DNA of 64,000 nt, from assembly GCF_001598375.1 (NCBI RefSeq), contig NZ_BCYV01000007.1:1-64000 (forward strand). The letters are read 5' to 3'. The position numbers and the translations under genes are program-made. Numbering within the stretch: the stretch's first letter is position 1; every line of letters starts with the position of its first letter. A model generated the notes under the pieces. It made no database searches, was not told where the DNA came from, and saw nothing but the letters and a program-made list of their open reading frames with translations. This stretch comes from Novosphingobium capsulatum NBRC 12533. GTDB taxonomy: Bacteria > Pseudomonadota > Alphaproteobacteria > Sphingomonadales > Sphingomonadaceae. Below, one piece after another: positions 62,813-64,000 of the stretch.

Positions 62813-64000
62813 GGCTGCACCAGTGCGGGGTCGATCATCGTTTCGGGTCCATCAAGCGGGCGCCGCAGCGCGTCTTCCAGGGCAAGATCGGCGCTGCGCA
62901 CGCGGGTAAGCGCGTCGACCTGAGCCAGTTGCGCTTCCTGCGCGGCAATCTGTGCGGCGGCCCAATCGGCCGTGCCGATCGCGCCGAGTTTCAACTGCAG
63001 GTTGGCCTTGTCCGCCGCGCGGGCCGTGGCGGGCAGCTCTTCCCCGCGCAGTCGGGCGAGCGCGCCTTGCGCGGCCGTGCGCTCGGTCTGCGCCGCCTCG
63101 ATCGCGGCCTGGGCGTTGGCCAGCGTGATCTCGATCGTGGCGCCGGCCTGGGCACGGTGCGCTTCAGCTGCGGCAATGGCAGCGCGGTTCAAGTCCCACG
63201 AGGGCAGCGAAAGGTTGAGCGCGAACGGCAGCTTCACCAGCCCACGCTCCCAGGTATAGCCCGGCCCCAGGCTGACGGCGGGATAGCGCTGCGCCACTTG
63301 CGCGCGCAGGTCAGCCTCGGCCTGGTCATAGCTGGCGAGCGCGCGCAGCACATCGGCGCGCGCGGCAATCGCCCGTGCCCGCTCCGCCGCCGACAGCGCC
63401 GGCAGGTTGGCCTGGGGCGCGGTGAAATCGTTCCACAGCAGTGCCTTGCCATCAAGGGCACTGACCGGCACGCCCAGCACGCCGGCCACGGCCGCGCGCC
63501 CGCCAGCGGCCCGTGCGCGCGCATCGTTGAGCGTGCGCAGCGCCGCCGCCCGCGCCGCGCGATAGGGATAAAGGTCAAGACTGGCGATCTCCCCGCGCCG
63601 CGCCCGGTCTTCCAGCACCGCCAGTTGCCGATCGCGCAGCGCCAGGATGCCGGTGCCCAGCCGCACCTGCTCGGCCCCGGCCATGGCATCGATCAAGCCG
63701 CGCTGCAGCGCCACGCGTTCCGACCAGACCATTTCGGCCAGATCCTGCCGCGCGACCAGCACGGCCAGGTCTGCCTTGGCCAGGCGCGCCGATCGCCGCC
63801 CGCCGATATCGAGCGGCAGGTTGACCGAGCCACCAAGCAGCCACGGCGAGGACGTGCTAGGATCGTTGGCATATTCGCTCGACAGCGTGAACGTGGGAGC
63901 GGCCACCTTGTGCGCGGCGCGGGCATCGCGCTGCGCGGAAAGCACCGCCGCGCGCGCTTCGGCCACGCGCGGGTCTTGCGCCAGGATCGCGGCGAACAGC
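62803..64000 (-). CDS. TolC-like outer-membrane efflux protein, partial
   Basis: The open frame runs off the right edge of the window, so the N-terminus and signal peptide are missing. The ~398 visible codons show the long helical repeats of outer-membrane efflux proteins (MAEARAAVLSAQRDARAAHK; YPAVSLGPGYTWERGLVKLP at the barrel strand of the second repeat; LQLKLGAIGTADWAAAQIAA). It completes a tripartite RND system with the two downstream genes and is likely first in the operon. Confidence 0.8.
   Translation of the reverse strand, partial: LFAAILAQDPRVAEARAAVLSAQRDARAAHKVAAPTFTLSSEYANDPSTSSPWLLGGSVNLPLDIGGRRSARLAKADLAVLVARQDLAEMVWSERVALQRGLIDAMAGAEQVRLGTGILALRDRQLAVLEDRARRGEIASLDLYPYRAARAAALRTLNDARARAAGGRAAVAGVLGVPVSALDGKALLWNDFTAPQANLPALSAAERARAIAARADVLRALASYDQAEADLRAQVAQRYPAVSLGPGYTWERGLVKLPFALNLSLPSWDLNRAAIAAAEAHRAQAGATIEITLANAQAAIEAAQTERTAAQGALARLRGEELPATARAADKANLQLKLGAIGTADWAAAQIAAQEAQLAQVDALTRVRSADLALEDALRRPLDGPETMIDPALVQPWL

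Noticed and set aside
1..64000. CRISPR arrays, tRNA or rRNA genes, and an intact prophage or integrase
   Set aside because: No spaced direct repeats, cloverleaf sequences or complete recombinase were seen; the only mobile-element traces are the fragments at the left end.

Overview
The window is high-GC DNA with frequent ATGA or TGATG gene overlaps. It carries several large TonB-dependent receptors, an ECF sigma/FecR cassette, flavin-dependent halogenase-like genes next to a receptor, CsbD stress proteins and a Caulobacter-style oxidative xylose pathway. This points to an alphaproteobacterium of the Sphingomonadaceae (Novosphingobium/Sphingomonas type) with a plant-polysaccharide lifestyle. 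That assignment is inferred from gene content. No rRNA or tRNA gene was seen.

Positions 1-10.6 kb are a mosaic, partly degraded region. It holds the 3' tail of an IS3-type transposase, a 5'-truncated serine recombinase placed back to back with a truncated secreted-protein gene, and a second copy of the 3' tail of an acetyltransferase gene whose intact copy is 7.7 kb away. Intact genes here encode a stand-alone I9-like inhibitor, an outer-membrane beta-barrel protein, and an ECF sigma/FecR/TonB-receptor signalling cassette flanked on both sides by two-domain DUF333 proteins.

Positions 10.7-29.4 kb are a catabolic and transport region. An alpha/beta hydrolase overlaps a TPR-sulfotransferase gene, followed by a TonB receptor and a LysR regulator. 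Divergent operons then encode an MFS carrier, a TetR regulator, a 2OG-Fe(II) oxygenase and an unrecognised protein on one side. On the other side are a Gfo/Idh/MocA oxidoreductase, a sugar isomerase/epimerase-fold enzyme, a Tat-exported gluconate-2-dehydrogenase-subunit-3 protein, a GMC oxidoreductase and a second MFS protein. The enzyme set resembles 3-keto-glycoside processing. A shared 14-bp motif sits on the -10 box of both rightward operons. A triple-PAS LuxR-type regulator follows. Positions 29.6-31.1 kb hold a small CsbD/membrane-protein stress cluster.

Positions 31.1-56.3 kb form a xyloglucan utilisation locus. It contains a GH74-GH39 fusion, a CE20-like acetylesterase, a LacI regulator, a Xanthomonas/Caulobacter-type TonB receptor, two tandem halogenase-like flavoproteins, a GH31 alpha-xylosidase, a GH29 alpha-L-fucosidase, a GH35 beta-galactosidase, the Weimberg genes xylX-xylB-xylC, a sugar/H+ symporter and a GH5 endoglucanase. 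Palindromes around TAGCGCTA, close to the Xanthomonas/Caulobacter xyl-box, lie at most of the promoters and suggest one LacI regulon. The expected flow is outer-membrane and periplasmic cleavage of xyloglucan, removal of acetyl, fucosyl, galactosyl and xylosyl decorations, import, and oxidation of xylose. Xylonate dehydratase and the last dehydrogenase are not in the window.

Positions 56.3-64 kb hold a candidate small RNA with a strong terminator, an unrecognised DNA-binding-like gene with a 34-bp dyad upstream, a secreted YbhE-type lactonase, and an RND efflux system whose outer-membrane component runs off the right edge.
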